Made by a program: the position numbers and the translations under genes
The notes under the pieces: generated by a model
Seen by the model: only the letters and a program-made list of their open reading frames with translations
Told to the model about the DNA's origin: nothing
The model's database searches: none
Origin: Deltaproteobacteria bacterium
Lineage (GTDB): Bacteria; Myxococcota_A; UBA9160; SZUA-336
DNA length: 64,000 bases
NCBI GenBank assembly: GCA_029261895.1
Contig: JAJDAK010000053.1
Span: forward strand, 1-64,000
Direction of reading: 5' to 3'
In this document: positions 46,294 through 54,461 of the stretch, piece by piece
Numbering within the stretch: position 1 is the stretch's first letter
Layout: each line of letters starts with the position of its first letter

Positions 46294-46578
46294 CTATCTA
46301 CCAGACTCCAATAAGCGGTTTACGGTTTCGACAACGCGATTTCGCATTTCCATCAGCAGTCGAAAGGAGCCTTGCGCGTTGTTGATGGAAACCATGGCTT
46401 CGTGAATCGAACCTTTTCCCTCTACCGCGAGATCGGTCATCGTTTTTGCGGCTTTGACCTGATCTGAGTTCACGTCCTTCATCCACGACGTCATTGCCGC
46501 GGCGAAACTCTCTCCACCGGTCTGGGACTTTGTCCCAGTCTGGATGTCCGATCCGGATTCACCGACGACTGTTATCAT
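46294..46578 (-). CDS. fliE: Flagellar hook-basal body protein FliE
   Basis: 94 residues. SFAAAMTSWMKDVNSDQVKAAKTMTDLAVEGKGSIHEAMVSINNAQGSFRLLMEMRNRVVETVNRLLESG matches the FliE fold that joins MS ring and rod. The start shares its A with the flgC stop (TAATG). Ten to fifteen residues shorter at the N terminus than enterobacterial FliE. Confidence 0.95.
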   Translation of the reverse strand: MITVVGESGSDIQTGTKSQTGGESFAAAMTSWMKDVNSDQVKAAKTMTDLAVEGKGSIHEAMVSINNAQGSFRLLMEMRNRVVETVNRLLESGR

Positions 46579-47009
46579 TAGCTAGTCTGCCCAATTCGAA
46601 TCGCGCGCTGAGCCATCTCACGACTGACTTGAATCGCATTGAGATTCGCCTCGTAGGCTCGTTGTGCGCTCATTAGATTTACGAGTTCTTCTCCGACGTC
46701 GACGTTCGGCATCAGAACCATGCCTTCCCCGTTGGCGTCAGGGTGCGATGGGTTGAAAACCTGACGTGGCGCGCTTTGGTCCGTAACGATGCGCCGAACC
46801 TCGACTTTGCGTACCTCTCGGTCGAGATCGGATCCGAAGGTTGGGCCGAACGATACGGAGGAAAAAACCGGATCCTGCCGTTTGTAGGGACCACCTTCAG
46901 GCGTTCGCGTCGAGTTCGCGTTAGCGAGGTTTGCGCTTGCTAGATCAACCCGCGTACGCTCTGCGAGCAACGCCGATGATGCAATCTCTAATGTGTTGAA
47001 AAAACTCAA
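46578..47009 (-). CDS. flgC: Proximal rod protein FlgC
   Basis: 143 residues from a TTG that overlaps the flgB stop (TTGA). NTLEIASSALLAERTRVDLASANLANANSTRTPEGGPYKRQDPVF and VDVGEELVNLMSAQRAYEANLNAIQVSREMAQRAIRIG are diagnostic, including the PEGGPY motif specific to FlgC. Rod component above FlgB. Confidence 0.96.
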   Translation of the reverse strand: MSFFNTLEIASSALLAERTRVDLASANLANANSTRTPEGGPYKRQDPVFSSVSFGPTFGSDLDREVRKVEVRRIVTDQSAPRQVFNPSHPDANGEGMVLMPNVDVGEELVNLMSAQRAYEANLNAIQVSREMAQRAIRIGQTS

Positions 47010-47395
47010 TTGAGATCCCTAGCCATAGGATTGAGTGCGCCCCAGCGGTCGTTCAACTCCATAAGTGCTGAGTAGACCATCCGGTTCTCAGACATTTTCA
47101 TGAACTCTTTCTCAAGCGATACGTTGTTCCCATCCAATCGCGCCGCATCTTTAGAGAAAACGGCGCGGCTGCTCAGAGGTGTCGATGAATGATCCATCGT
47201 CATGTGTTTTGGGTGGGTCGTTTTTGCCGCGAGAGGCTTCATGCCATCGAGTCGTTCGCTCAGTACAAGATCGAAAGACTTGTACCCAGGCGTCGTTGCG
47301 TTGGCGATGTTGGACACCATCGCATCATGGCGCTGGTCCCTGAATCCAAGGACGTGCTCCAAGAGCGTTGCAGTCGGGTTATTGATCAGTCCCAT
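47006..47395 (-). CDS. flgB: Proximal rod protein FlgB
   Basis: 129 residues from the ATG at 47395; a GTG at 47407 in the same frame is the alternative, but an AGGTG ribosome site lies properly before the ATG. LLEHVLGFRDQRHDAMVSNIANATTPGYKSFDLVLSERL and VSLEKEFMKMSENRMVYSALMELNDRW are FlgB signatures. First gene of the 28-kb flagellar operon, with a sigma-54 promoter 42 bases upstream. Confidence 0.95.
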   Translation of the reverse strand: MGLINNPTATLLEHVLGFRDQRHDAMVSNIANATTPGYKSFDLVLSERLDGMKPLAAKTTHPKHMTMDHSSTPLSSRAVFSKDAARLDGNNVSLEKEFMKMSENRMVYSALMELNDRWGALNPMARDLN

Positions 47396-47436
47396 TTTTA
47401 GATACACCTATCTCGCATTAATCCAACGTTTGTAGG

Positions 47437-47452
47437 AGCAAGCCACGTGCCA
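47437..47452 (-). promoter_or_regulatory. Sigma-54 (RpoN) promoter of the flagellar operon
   Basis: On the minus strand: TGGCACG-TGGC-TTGCT, a near-perfect -24/-12 element with GG and GC ten bases apart. The expected transcription start is near 47426, leaving a leader of about 30 bases to the flgB ATG. It lies in the 139-base gap between the sigma-54 activator gene and flgB; enhancer sites for that activator may lie in the same gap. Confidence 0.88.
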
Positions 47453-47534
47453 GTAATCAAACGTGCTTGCGTCAATCGTTGACGTGTCTTGTCTTTAGTG
47501 GCGGTTATCATGGTAGATACTTTCTTCCCACGGA

Positions 47535-48917
47535 TTAGCGCGTAGGCGAGGTTTGCCTACTCGAGCCACGCTCGACGTGTGCGCGCGGACCGCCCAAGCG
47601 GGGCAGTGTTTCGGGATCGTTAATCTCGTAATCGTGAATTTTGTTGCGCAGCGTGCGAAGACTGATACCAAGCTCTCGCGCGGCTTGGGTTCGATTGCCC
47701 TCACGACGCTTCAGTACCTCAACGATGAGCCAACGCTCCATGTCCTTGATCGTGCCCACCGGCGGCAACGCTGCAGTTTGACTGTTGGATATTGACAGCG
47801 ATGTCGTGGTCAGGCCCAGGTGTTCGGGCATCACAACTCTTCCAGACATCGTGATTGCGATGCGGGCCATCAGGTTTTCTAGCTCTCGCGCATTTCCAGG
47901 CCAGTCATAGTCCGTCAGCGTTTGCATGGCTTCGTCGGAGACAAGTGGTGGGAGTCGATTGGAATCCAAATCGCGATTTAGAAAGTGCTCGACCAGGGTA
48001 CGCACATCTCCACGTCGCTCGCGCAGTGGATTGAGGCGCATGGGTAGTACATTCAGGCGATAGAATAGGTCTTCGCGGAATCGACCTGAATTGACTTCGT
48101 TCATCAGGTGGCGATTTGTCGTCGCTACCAAGCGGAAATCCACGTTGATCGGCCGCCGCGCGCCGATACGCTGTACCTGTTTCTCTTGGAGAACACGCAG
48201 GAGCTTGGCTTGAAGCGAGAGTTCGAGTTCGCCGATTTCGTCGAGAAGGATCGTAGATCCGTGGGCAAGTTCGAATTTTCCTTGCACACGAGAGAACGCG
48301 CCGGTAAATGCGCCGCGCTCATGTCCGAACATTTCACTTTCCATCAATCCAGGTGGCAGGGCCGCACAATTGATGGAGATCAATTCTCGATTTCGACGCG
48401 GGGATGCTCGATGAACAAGTTGCGCCAGTAGTTCCTTGCCGGTTCCACTTTCGCCCTCGATCAGTACAGTGGCATCGCTCGCGGCGATAGAACGCGCGAG
48501 TGCCAGTGTGGCACGCGTATCATCGTCTTCTGTGATGAAGAGTCCATTATCGACGGGTCCACCAAGTTTCACACTCGATGCGTCTAGCAGGCGATCAACC
48601 GCACTAATTAGTGTTTCGTACTCGAAGGGTGCGGCGATATAGTCTGTCGCTCCAGCACGTAATGTCTCGACGGCAGCGCTAACGCTGCGGTCTCGTGCGA
48701 CCATAAGAACTGGGAGGCTGCGCGATCGTGCAGCTGCGAGTAGGTCTCGTGCCTCGGTTTCAACCGTGATAGATTCGATAACAAGCGCGGTGATATGGCC
48801 GTCGACAATCTCGCGTAGCGCATACTCCGGCGTACCGAGAGTCGCGGTTGGATGCCCGCAGCGTTCGAGAGCTGCCATCACCAATCCCTGCTGCGCTAAA
48901 TCTAGGACTCCGATCAT
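47535..48917 (-). CDS. Sigma-54-dependent flagellar transcription activator with degenerate receiver (FleQ/FlgR-like)
   Basis: 460 residues. Receiver-like N-terminal domain (about 1-112), AAA+ domain (about 128-360) with Walker A GESGTGKE (155-162), the sigma-54 contact loop GAFTGA (202-207), ILLDEIGELELSLQAKLLRVLQE and TTNRHLM. A Fis-type helix-turn-helix (EGNRTQAARELGISLRTLRNKI) follows at about 408-430. The receiver lacks the phospho-accepting Asp: the site reads VIES, with Glu48. The conserved Lys is Ala96 in YIAAPF. It is therefore probably not controlled by phosphorylation, as in FleQ. Overlaps the TPR gene by ATGA and sits directly before the sigma-54 promoter of flgB. Confidence 0.92.
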   Translation of the reverse strand: MIGVLDLAQQGLVMAALERCGHPTATLGTPEYALREIVDGHITALVIESITVETEARDLLAAARSRSLPVLMVARDRSVSAAVETLRAGATDYIAAPFEYETLISAVDRLLDASSVKLGGPVDNGLFITEDDDTRATLALARSIAASDATVLIEGESGTGKELLAQLVHRASPRRNRELISINCAALPPGLMESEMFGHERGAFTGAFSRVQGKFELAHGSTILLDEIGELELSLQAKLLRVLQEKQVQRIGARRPINVDFRLVATTNRHLMNEVNSGRFREDLFYRLNVLPMRLNPLRERRGDVRTLVEHFLNRDLDSNRLPPLVSDEAMQTLTDYDWPGNARELENLMARIAITMSGRVVMPEHLGLTTTSLSISNSQTAALPPVGTIKDMERWLIVEVLKRREGNRTQAARELGISLRTLRNKIHDYEINDPETLPRLGGPRAHVERGSSRQTSPTR

Positions 48918-51178
48918 TGTTCTGTAGCCTGTGCGGGGGCGGGCTTGGGTGTGGGTTTGCCTTCAGGGTTCTTGAGTTTGTTGACGCGTCTTTCGAGTCG
49001 ATCGACTTCTCTCATTGCTGTCGCGGCTTCAGAGAAGATGTCATCCCCTGTGGGTGCGACGCCGACGCCGAGGCGGTAGCCGATGTAGCCGTATGCGGGC
49101 TTCCACCAGTCGTCGATGTATCTTCGATCCTGTTTGAGCAGCGATGCTAAACGTTTGGTGTCGTTGGCAGTGGCTGCCCCTTGAGCGAGTGCAATAATGC
49201 CCATCTTGCGAAAACTGTTTTGAGCATCGCTTTCGGAATCCATCAGCGCGAGTCCCCGTGAGACACGTTGCATTCCTAGTTTGATTTTTCCGGATTTTAT
49301 CTGCAGTTCGCCAAGCCGAATCAGTGAAGGTGCAGCTATGTCGCGTTGTGCGAATGATTGAAGCGCGCGCTCATACGCGCGTGTTGCTCGAAGAACTCGT
49401 CCGATGCGCACCATGAGTTCGGCGGCCACCGTCGTGATGGCCATCGAAAAGGCGCCGACTTCGCCGTTGTCGGCGATGTCGATCAAATTGTCTGCCGTGG
49501 TCAGGTCTTCGCTTCTAATATTGCGGCACTGTATCGCACGCCAAATGCCCGCGCCCCGACGGATCGGTCGAACGTCGCGGTCGCCGAGCGCGTTGCCCCA
49601 TTGGATGCACGCTTCCCGCATTCCCGCCTTAGAAAAACCGTCGATGGCGAGCAAAATCCCATTCTCATCCAGACTGTGTGGACGTAGATAGCGTTGAGTT
49701 TCACTCAAAACCATTTCATCGAGTGGTACGACTCCCAAATATATGTCGCGCAAGATCACTTCGAGTCGGCTGCCCAGGTCGTCGTGGACCAGTTCGCGCA
49801 CCGGACCGTCTGGCATCAAAGCCATTAAGTTTCCTAGACGTTGTCGAATCACTTCGGGGCCCAGGATGTCTCGATGGATGGCAACGCGATACGCGAGCAG
49901 GCCGCTCACAGGATCCGAGGGCGTTCTCGTCGCGAGCGTAAGAATACTGCGAGGGAGAGGCCCCCGTTGGTTATCTCCCCCCAGTCGATCCGCTTCCAGC
50001 ATCTGAACGGTCGCCAGTGCACTTTCGTGTAGGTCCGACGTCATATCAATCACTTTGGCAGCCACGATTGCAGCTTCGGGATAGGATTGTTTGGCGCGTA
50101 GAGAATGGGAAACCAATAAGCCCGCGATTGCAGAGTATTCTTGCGGGGGATCCTGCTTGAAAATCGGTTTGAGGTATGAATCGGCTTCCTCTGATTCGCC
50201 GATGGCCAAAAGTGATGTCGCAATGCGAAGTGCAACGAGCGGGTAGGTGGTGACAGGCCCTGATTTTAGGTCCAGCAGTTTGTAATAGGCTTCCACCGCT
50301 TCAGTAAAGCGGTGAAGTCGAAAATATGTATCTCCGGTGCGTCGGTAGTACCAGACCGACAACTCGCCTGAAAACTGATTGGGATCGAGTGATTCGAGTG
50401 TCTCCAGTGTCTTTGCGTTGTCTTTATCGTGATAGGTAGATTCGGCGTACGAAATCAGTGCGAAGTCTCGATAGGGTTGCGCGAGATCCGCACGAAGCGC
50501 TTTTTCGAAATTGATTCGGGCCTCGTCAAAGAAACGTAGTCCGAGGTAGATCTGTCCTATCCGAAGTCTGGCGTGATCGGCGTGCGCCCCCTTGCGATCG
50601 TGCCGCAACGCTGCCTCGTATTCCGAGATAACAGTCAGGCGGTCCGATGGGTGGCCGTCGCGTTCGGCTTGATCCAGGAGTTGAGTGCGTAAGTAGAGCG
50701 CGTCCGAATCGCCTTGGACTTCCTCACTTTCGAGATACGCGATGGCCTCATCGTGTTGGCCTTTCGTGATGAGATGGCCGGCGCCTCGAAGAACTTTGGC
50801 GCCCATGTCGCGCGTGGCCAAGCTGGGTAACGTATCCGTCGGTAGCAGCACCGATTCCTTTTCTGATCCGATCCGGTCTGCCACCATTTCATCCAGTACG
50901 CGAAGGACGTTGTCGTGATCGAATGGCACGATCGCCCGGGCGGCTTCATCGAGCTGTTCCCGAACCAGGCCGTCTTCAATCCAGTCTTCGAAACGCTCCT
51001 GCCAAGCGAGAGAATCGACGAGCATCAGGTCTCCCTTCTCAGCGGCGACCGCTAGAGTCGAAAAACACAGTCCCAGCCCGAGGGCTGTGGCGCTCCAACC
51101 TCGGAAGCGCGTCAATCGGACCGATGCTTCCGATGGGCAGCATATGATTCGGAGTGCAGATTGAACTCGGCAGAACAT
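48914..51178 (-). CDS. Periplasmic TPR-repeat protein coupled to the flagellar activator
   Basis: About 754 residues. The start is uncertain: ATG at 51178 is used; GTG 51265, ATG 51235 and TTG 51115 are in frame. A hydrophobic segment followed by Ala-Val-Ala-Ala (RGWSATALGLGLCFSTLAVAA, about 24-44) looks like a signal peptide, and the TTG at 51115 would place it closest to the N terminus. TPR-like helix pairs fill most of the rest (ADHARLRIGQIYLGLRFFDEARINFEKAL; VWYYRRTGDTYFRLHRFTEAVEAYYKLLDL; LIRLGELQIKSGKIKLGMQRVSRGLALM). The C terminus has a coiled coil (REVDRLERRVNKLKN) and a Pro/Ala-rich tail. No named family recognised. ATGA overlap with the activator gene suggests a flagellar link. Confidence 0.82.
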   Translation of the reverse strand: MFCRVQSALRIICCPSEASVRLTRFRGWSATALGLGLCFSTLAVAAEKGDLMLVDSLAWQERFEDWIEDGLVREQLDEAARAIVPFDHDNVLRVLDEMVADRIGSEKESVLLPTDTLPSLATRDMGAKVLRGAGHLITKGQHDEAIAYLESEEVQGDSDALYLRTQLLDQAERDGHPSDRLTVISEYEAALRHDRKGAHADHARLRIGQIYLGLRFFDEARINFEKALRADLAQPYRDFALISYAESTYHDKDNAKTLETLESLDPNQFSGELSVWYYRRTGDTYFRLHRFTEAVEAYYKLLDLKSGPVTTYPLVALRIATSLLAIGESEEADSYLKPIFKQDPPQEYSAIAGLLVSHSLRAKQSYPEAAIVAAKVIDMTSDLHESALATVQMLEADRLGGDNQRGPLPRSILTLATRTPSDPVSGLLAYRVAIHRDILGPEVIRQRLGNLMALMPDGPVRELVHDDLGSRLEVILRDIYLGVVPLDEMVLSETQRYLRPHSLDENGILLAIDGFSKAGMREACIQWGNALGDRDVRPIRRGAGIWRAIQCRNIRSEDLTTADNLIDIADNGEVGAFSMAITTVAAELMVRIGRVLRATRAYERALQSFAQRDIAAPSLIRLGELQIKSGKIKLGMQRVSRGLALMDSESDAQNSFRKMGIIALAQGAATANDTKRLASLLKQDRRYIDDWWKPAYGYIGYRLGVGVAPTGDDIFSEAATAMREVDRLERRVNKLKNPEGKPTPKPAPAQATEQ

Positions 51179-51442
51179 CCTCACCCACCAGTGCAATGCG
51201 CGTGCCCGCGCGTGTCGGCTGACATCGTTGGACATCAATCGACGCTGGAAGGGGTAAAGAGGCACCGGCTCAGCTTGCCCGGCGGCACTTCTTGCCGACG
51301 GAATCTCGACGTGGGAGTCAAATAGCTGTCAGCAGCCTGACTTTCTGGGACCGATGCTCCGCCGCGCCTCGGAATGGATGACCCGCTCATAGAGACACCT
51401 GGCTCGCCGATTGCCCCACGGTTCAGTTAGACTGCCGGCACT

Positions 51443-52558
51443 ATGATTATCGTGATGAAAGACGGGGTCGTTCCCGGTACCCCCGAAGTTGACCAAGTGG
51501 TTCAGGCGGCCGCGCGCTATCCGGACGTGTCCACGGAGGTTCGCGTGATTGAAGGCGCGACGCGTTCTCTGACTGAGATCTATCTGCTGGGGTCGACGAG
51601 TGTGATTCCGCAGGCTCCGTTCGAGGAATTTCCATCGGTCGAACGCGTGATTCGGATCCGCGAGCGTTATCGGTCCATTGGGCGCCACGAAGGACAGGTG
51701 GAGGCGCTTGGCTTCGAGTATCGCGGCGTTGAATTCAGTCAGGATGCCTTTCATATTTTCCCGGGTCTCTGCGCTGTGGATTCTCCCAAGAACGTCGAGG
51801 CGATGTTTCGCGCGCTGAAGGATTTCGGAATCGTGACCACGCGCGCGGGAGCCTATAAGCCGCGAACGAGCCCGTATGATTTCCAGGGCCACGGTCCTGA
51901 TTGCCTCTCGTACCTTTTCGAGCTGGCGGGTAAGTACGAGCAGAAGGTTATCGCCATGGAGGTGACACACGAATCTCACGTTGAGGAGATCGCGGAAGCC
52001 CTCGAACAAGCTGGCGATCCGACGGGCGTGATCATTCAAATCGGTACACGCAATGCGCAGAACTTCGAGTTGCTTAAGATAGTAGGGCAACAGGATCAGT
52101 TCCCCGTGCTTTTCAAGCGCGGTATGGGGATTACGCTGGAGGAATCGCTCAACGCCTGTGAGTATGTGGCTTCAGGCGGGAATCAACGCATCATCTTCTG
52201 CCTGCGCGGAATGAAGACGAACCTCGGAGATCCACATCGTAACTTTGTCGACTTTGGGCATGTTCCGGTTGTGAAGCGACTGACGCGTTTACCCGTAGCG
52301 ATTGACCCGTCGCATTCTGTGGGCAAGAAAGTCATCGCCAGCGACGGACTTCTCGATATTCACCACGTGACCGCACAGGGAATCATTGCGGGTGCCAATA
52401 TGGTGCTTGTCGATTTTCATCCGAACCCGGAGGAGGCGCTATGCGATGGACCGCAAGCGCTGTTGATCGAGGAATTAGAGCATTTTGTACGCGACGTCGA
52501 ACTGGTGCGCGGCACATACCTGGAGCGACTCAAGCTTCGTAAAGAACTCGGATCGTAA
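51443..52558 (+). CDS. aroF: 3-deoxy-7-phosphoheptulonate (DAHP) synthase, type I-beta
   Basis: 371 residues. First step of aromatic amino acid synthesis: phosphoenolpyruvate + erythrose 4-phosphate to DAHP. N-terminal ferredoxin-like/ACT-type regulatory domain (about 1-70, MIIVMKDGVVPGTPEVDQVV), then the TIM barrel. Barrel motifs include RAGAYKPRTSPYDFQGHG (about 134-151), IQIGTRNAQNFELLK, FKRGMG.T..E, RG(M)KT, and PVAIDPSHSVGKK. The layout is that of Thermotoga-type enzymes, often inhibited through the N-terminal domain. Heads a plus-strand group with a MaoC hydratase 15 bases downstream. Confidence 0.95.
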   Translation: MIIVMKDGVVPGTPEVDQVVQAAARYPDVSTEVRVIEGATRSLTEIYLLGSTSVIPQAPFEEFPSVERVIRIRERYRSIGRHEGQVEALGFEYRGVEFSQDAFHIFPGLCAVDSPKNVEAMFRALKDFGIVTTRAGAYKPRTSPYDFQGHGPDCLSYLFELAGKYEQKVIAMEVTHESHVEEIAEALEQAGDPTGVIIQIGTRNAQNFELLKIVGQQDQFPVLFKRGMGITLEESLNACEYVASGGNQRIIFCLRGMKTNLGDPHRNFVDFGHVPVVKRLTRLPVAIDPSHSVGKKVIASDGLLDIHHVTAQGIIAGANMVLVDFHPNPEEALCDGPQALLIEELEHFVRDVELVRGTYLERLKLRKELGS

Positions 52559-52573
52559 GCAAAGGAGAACGAG

Positions 52574-53056
52574 ATGGCGGAGAACGCCGAAAAAGCACTC
52601 ACGATTTTCCAGAAATACATCGGGCAAGAGGATGGCCCGGGCGAATGGCATACGGTGGATCAGAAGGAGATCAATCTCTTTGCGGACGCGACCCACGACC
52701 ATCAGTTCATTCACATTGATCCCAAGAAAGCTGCGGAGCTTTCACCCTATAAAGTGACGATCGCGCATGGTTTTTTGACGTTATCGCTTCTACCGCATCT
52801 CACCGGTAAGATTCCACCGGCGGATCCGGAGGCCTACCAGGGCCTTGTGATGGGTGTGAACTACGGTTTGGAAAAGGTGCGCTTTCCGAATCCGGTGAAA
52901 GTGGACTCTCGTGTTCGTGCTCGCCGTACGTTGACGTCGATTGAACTCAAGAACCCAAAGACGTTGCAACGCGTCGAAACCATTACCATTGAAATCGATG
53001 GCGAAGCCAAGCCTGGATGCGTAGCTGAGTTCGTGACTCGGCTCGTCTACGCTTAG
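52574..53056 (+). CDS. MaoC-family hot-dog-fold hydratase
   Basis: 160 residues with AAAGGAG before the ATG. The hydratase-2 motif is present: FADATHDHQFIHIDPKKA (about 37-54) followed by TIAHGFLTLSLLPHL, giving the Asp and His of the (R)-specific enoyl-CoA hydratase site. Related small proteins (NodN/MaoC type) hydrate 2-enoyl-CoA or 3-hydroxyacyl groups; substrate unknown here. No other fatty-acid gene adjoins it. Confidence 0.9.
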   Translation: MAENAEKALTIFQKYIGQEDGPGEWHTVDQKEINLFADATHDHQFIHIDPKKAAELSPYKVTIAHGFLTLSLLPHLTGKIPPADPEAYQGLVMGVNYGLEKVRFPNPVKVDSRVRARRTLTSIELKNPKTLQRVETITIEIDGEAKPGCVAEFVTRLVYA

Positions 53057-53080
53057 ATCGCCGGCTACATTCGGAGTGCT

Positions 53081-54409
53081 GTGTTTCGGAGCGGTTCGCG
53101 TTTAGGTAAATATCGGCTCGAGAAAAAACTCGGGCGGGGTGCGTTTTCCGAAGTTTGGAAAGCGCGTGACACGGTGGAGGGTCGACGCATCGCGTTGAAG
53201 ATCGTCCCCCCAGCCACGGCGGAGGCCTACGGTCGCGAAGATGTCGAGAGAGAGGCGCAGATCGTAGTGCGTCTTTCGCACCCCAATATCGTCGCCGTGC
53301 GCAACGCCGATTGGATCGACGGCTATTTCGTGATGTCCACCGAGTTGGCGAAGACAAATCTTGCAGACTACCGGGGCGTTCGGCGTTCGCCCGCCGTTGC
53401 ATTGAGAGTGATCCGTGATGTTGCTGCGGGACTCGCATATGCTCATCGCTTAGGCTTGCTTCACCGCGACGTTAAACCCGAAAATATTCTGATCTTCGAT
53501 GACGGTCGTGCGGCACTGAGCGATTTCGGTCTCTCGCGTTTTGCCTCGGGCATGAGCCAAACTTTCACCGAAGTTGGAACGTTGGGCTACATGGCGCCCG
53601 AACAAGCTTATGCTAAACCGGCTTTCGCATCGGATGTGTTTTCGTTCGGTCTGATCGCTTATGAAACGATTACCGGGAGGCGCCCAAGCTGGCCATTCGA
53701 TTGGCCGCCGGAGCGGATTGATACGTTCAATAGGAATGTGCCCGCGCCTGTACGACCGGTATTGCGGAAGGCGGCGGAAATCAAGCAGAACAGGCGCTAC
53801 GTCGATGGTGTGGCGCTGCACCGCGCACTCGAGCGGGCTTTCAACAAGGCAAAACCCAAGAAATCAACGGACGCTGCGCGCAAGTTACGCCGCAAGAAGA
53901 CAAACCAGTCGCCGCTCGTCGTCCAGGCCGAACTCTTCCGGCGGCGACATGGCGCTCGTCTCGAAATGAAATATCGCTGCCATCGCTGTGATGGCCCGAT
54001 CGCCGAGTCTATGGTCGCCTGTCCCTGGTGCGGTACGAAGGAGAATTCATTCCGAGAGGTCACCGCATATCCTGTGGTTTGCCCGGATTGTGAGCGTGGG
54101 GTAAGGGCTGAATGGACGGCTTGTCCGTGGTGCTACGGCGGTCGGTTTGAAGGCAACGGGCGCAAACCCCGGCCCGATCCGAAGGCCACGCGCGATTGCA
54201 GCCGTCCCGGTTGCGACGGCGAATTGCGACCTTTCATGCGCTATTGCCCGAGCTGCAAGCAGAAAACGCGGCGCATCTGGACCGATACCGAACTGCCCGA
54301 TCGATGCCCGCGCTGCCGCTGGTCGGTATCGCGAACGTTTTGGCATTTCTGTCCTTGGTGCGCACGCCGTGAACCCAAGGCGGGCGGTTTCGTTCGCAGT
54401 AAATCCTGA
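53081..54409 (+). CDS. Ser/Thr protein kinase with C-terminal zinc-ribbon array
   Basis: 442 residues from a GTG with GGAG six bases upstream. Kinase domain about 1-265: Gly loop GRGAFSEVW, Lys40 in ALKI, catalytic HRDVKPEN (128-135), DFG 148-150, and [13 protein letters not shown] in the activation segment. A basic linker (about 265-315) leads to four zinc-ribbon-like units built from paired CxxC knuckles: CHRC/CPWC, CPDC/CPWC, CSRPGC/CPSC and CPRC/CPWC (about 318-430). No transmembrane segment, unlike PknB-type sensors. Substrate and signal unknown; the zinc tail could bind protein or nucleic acid. It stands between the MaoC and ilvD genes. Confidence 0.92.
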   Translation: MFRSGSRLGKYRLEKKLGRGAFSEVWKARDTVEGRRIALKIVPPATAEAYGREDVEREAQIVVRLSHPNIVAVRNADWIDGYFVMSTELAKTNLADYRGVRRSPAVALRVIRDVAAGLAYAHRLGLLHRDVKPENILIFDDGRAALSDFGLSRFASGMSQTFTEVGTLGYMAPEQAYAKPAFASDVFSFGLIAYETITGRRPSWPFDWPPERIDTFNRNVPAPVRPVLRKAAEIKQNRRYVDGVALHRALERAFNKAKPKKSTDAARKLRRKKTNQSPLVVQAELFRRRHGARLEMKYRCHRCDGPIAESMVACPWCGTKENSFREVTAYPVVCPDCERGVRAEWTACPWCYGGRFEGNGRKPRPDPKATRDCSRPGCDGELRPFMRYCPSCKQKTRRIWTDTELPDRCPRCRWSVSRTFWHFCPWCARREPKAGGFVRSKS

Positions 54410-54447
54410 TCGGGTACACTACGGTCGCTACCCCCGAGTCGGGGCTC

Positions 54448-54454
54448 AGAGGAG
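54448..54454 (+). promoter_or_regulatory. Shine-Dalgarno AGAGGAG fixing the ilvD start
   Basis: AGAGGAG lies seven bases before the ATG at 54462. The open frame extends upstream through the end of the kinase gene, but this site and the protein alignment pattern put the start at 54462. Confidence 0.8.
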
Positions 54455-54461
54455 TCAGACG

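Noticed and set aside
47396..47534. A small RNA or tRNA in the gap before flgB
   Set aside because: The gap is explained by the sigma-54 promoter and leader; no cloverleaf or terminator-like hairpin was seen.
54147..54461. Longer N terminus for IlvD
   Set aside because: It would overlap the kinase gene by 263 bases, and a good ribosome site marks the ATG at 54462.
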